A stretch of DNA of 56,687 nt from Alphaproteobacteria bacterium. GTDB lineage: Bacteria > Pseudomonadota > Alphaproteobacteria > SHWA01. Shown here piece by piece: positions 56,659 to 56,687 of the stretch. The notes under the pieces are model-generated. The model had not been told where the DNA came from, made no database searches, and was given only the letters and a program-made list of their open reading frames with translations. The position numbers were made by a program, and so were the translations under genes. Numbering within the stretch: the stretch's first letter is position 1; every line of letters begins with the position of its first letter. The stretch spans positions 1 through 56,687 of the forward strand of contig SHWA01000004.1 of NCBI GenBank assembly GCA_009693995.1. The letters are read 5' to 3'.

Positions 56659-56687
56659 ATGCACGATCTCCTCTCCGCCCTCGCCCT
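56659..56687 (+). CDS. Possible start of a further gene (partial)
   Basis: ATG 56659 opens a frame MHDLLSALAL that runs off the window edge. GAGG lies upstream at a slightly long distance. Ten codons are too few to name it. Confidence 0.25.

Overview
This window is a GC-rich (roughly two-thirds G+C), gene-dense piece of an alphaproteobacterial chromosome, most likely from the Rhodospirillales or a neighbouring order. The evidence is a circularly permuted two-piece tmRNA gene, an alpha-type SspB, a CpdR-like single-domain response regulator, split pntAA/pntAB/pntB transhydrogenase genes, ThyX-type thymidylate synthase and a methylsuccinyl-CoA dehydrogenase of the ethylmalonyl-CoA pathway. No phage, CRISPR array, rRNA or intact transposase is visible. 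Several genes carry single-base frameshifts, which points either to gene decay or to indel errors in the assembly.

Layout. 1-2.6 kb: transhydrogenase operon, minus strand, cut by the left edge, with a frameshift near the start of pntAA. 2.7-10.3 kb: tRNA-Arg, a lipoprotein, a DUF4864 protein, an M20 peptidase, an RlmI-like methyltransferase, a histidine kinase and a Lpd/MerA-like flavoprotein. 10.5-14.3 kb: exosortase/PEP-CTERM genes (PrsT-like TPR protein and a PEP-CTERM protein whose 3' end lies in a palindromic element). 14.5-19.9 kb: two luciferase-like oxidoreductases, thyX, ssrA directly followed by sspB, and class I fumarase. 20.1-27.3 kb: an unassigned PP-loop ATPase, a damaged second PEP-CTERM gene with a sigma-54-type promoter, PilZ protein, tRNA-Val, CpdR, N-formylglutamate amidohydrolase, an acetyltransferase, a candidate small RNA, a lytic transglycosylase.

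27.4-49.5 kb is the functional core. It reads as an organosulfonate region: HpsN-like dehydrogenase, a hydroxyisobutyrate-dehydrogenase-family protein, sulfoacetaldehyde acetyltransferase (xsc) and phosphate acetyltransferase (pta); then TPP riboswitch-thiC, broken DUF5602 and GST genes, a decayed P-type ATPase; then an omega-amino acid:pyruvate aminotransferase with a Rid-family protein, a TauABC-type importer, and a sulfoacetaldehyde dehydrogenase (sauS) with a two-subunit ADP-forming acyl-CoA ligase. Taurine (TauABC plus aminotransferase), sulfoacetate (ligase plus SauS) and possibly dihydroxypropanesulfonate (HpsN) would all converge on sulfoacetaldehyde, which Xsc converts to acetyl phosphate and sulfite, and Pta to acetyl-CoA. 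The mcd gene at 51-53 kb belongs to a route that assimilates acetyl-CoA. These substrate assignments are inferences from family and context.

49.6-56.7 kb: a degenerate ATPase/DUF234-like protein, mcd, a methyltransferase, a LysE fragment and nth joined by a palindromic element, DUF2244 protein, ArsR regulator, NTF2-like protein, and an unusual small cytochrome c. Palindromic elements at 13.4, 31.5 and 53.9 kb supply all or part of the stop codons of the genes beside them.
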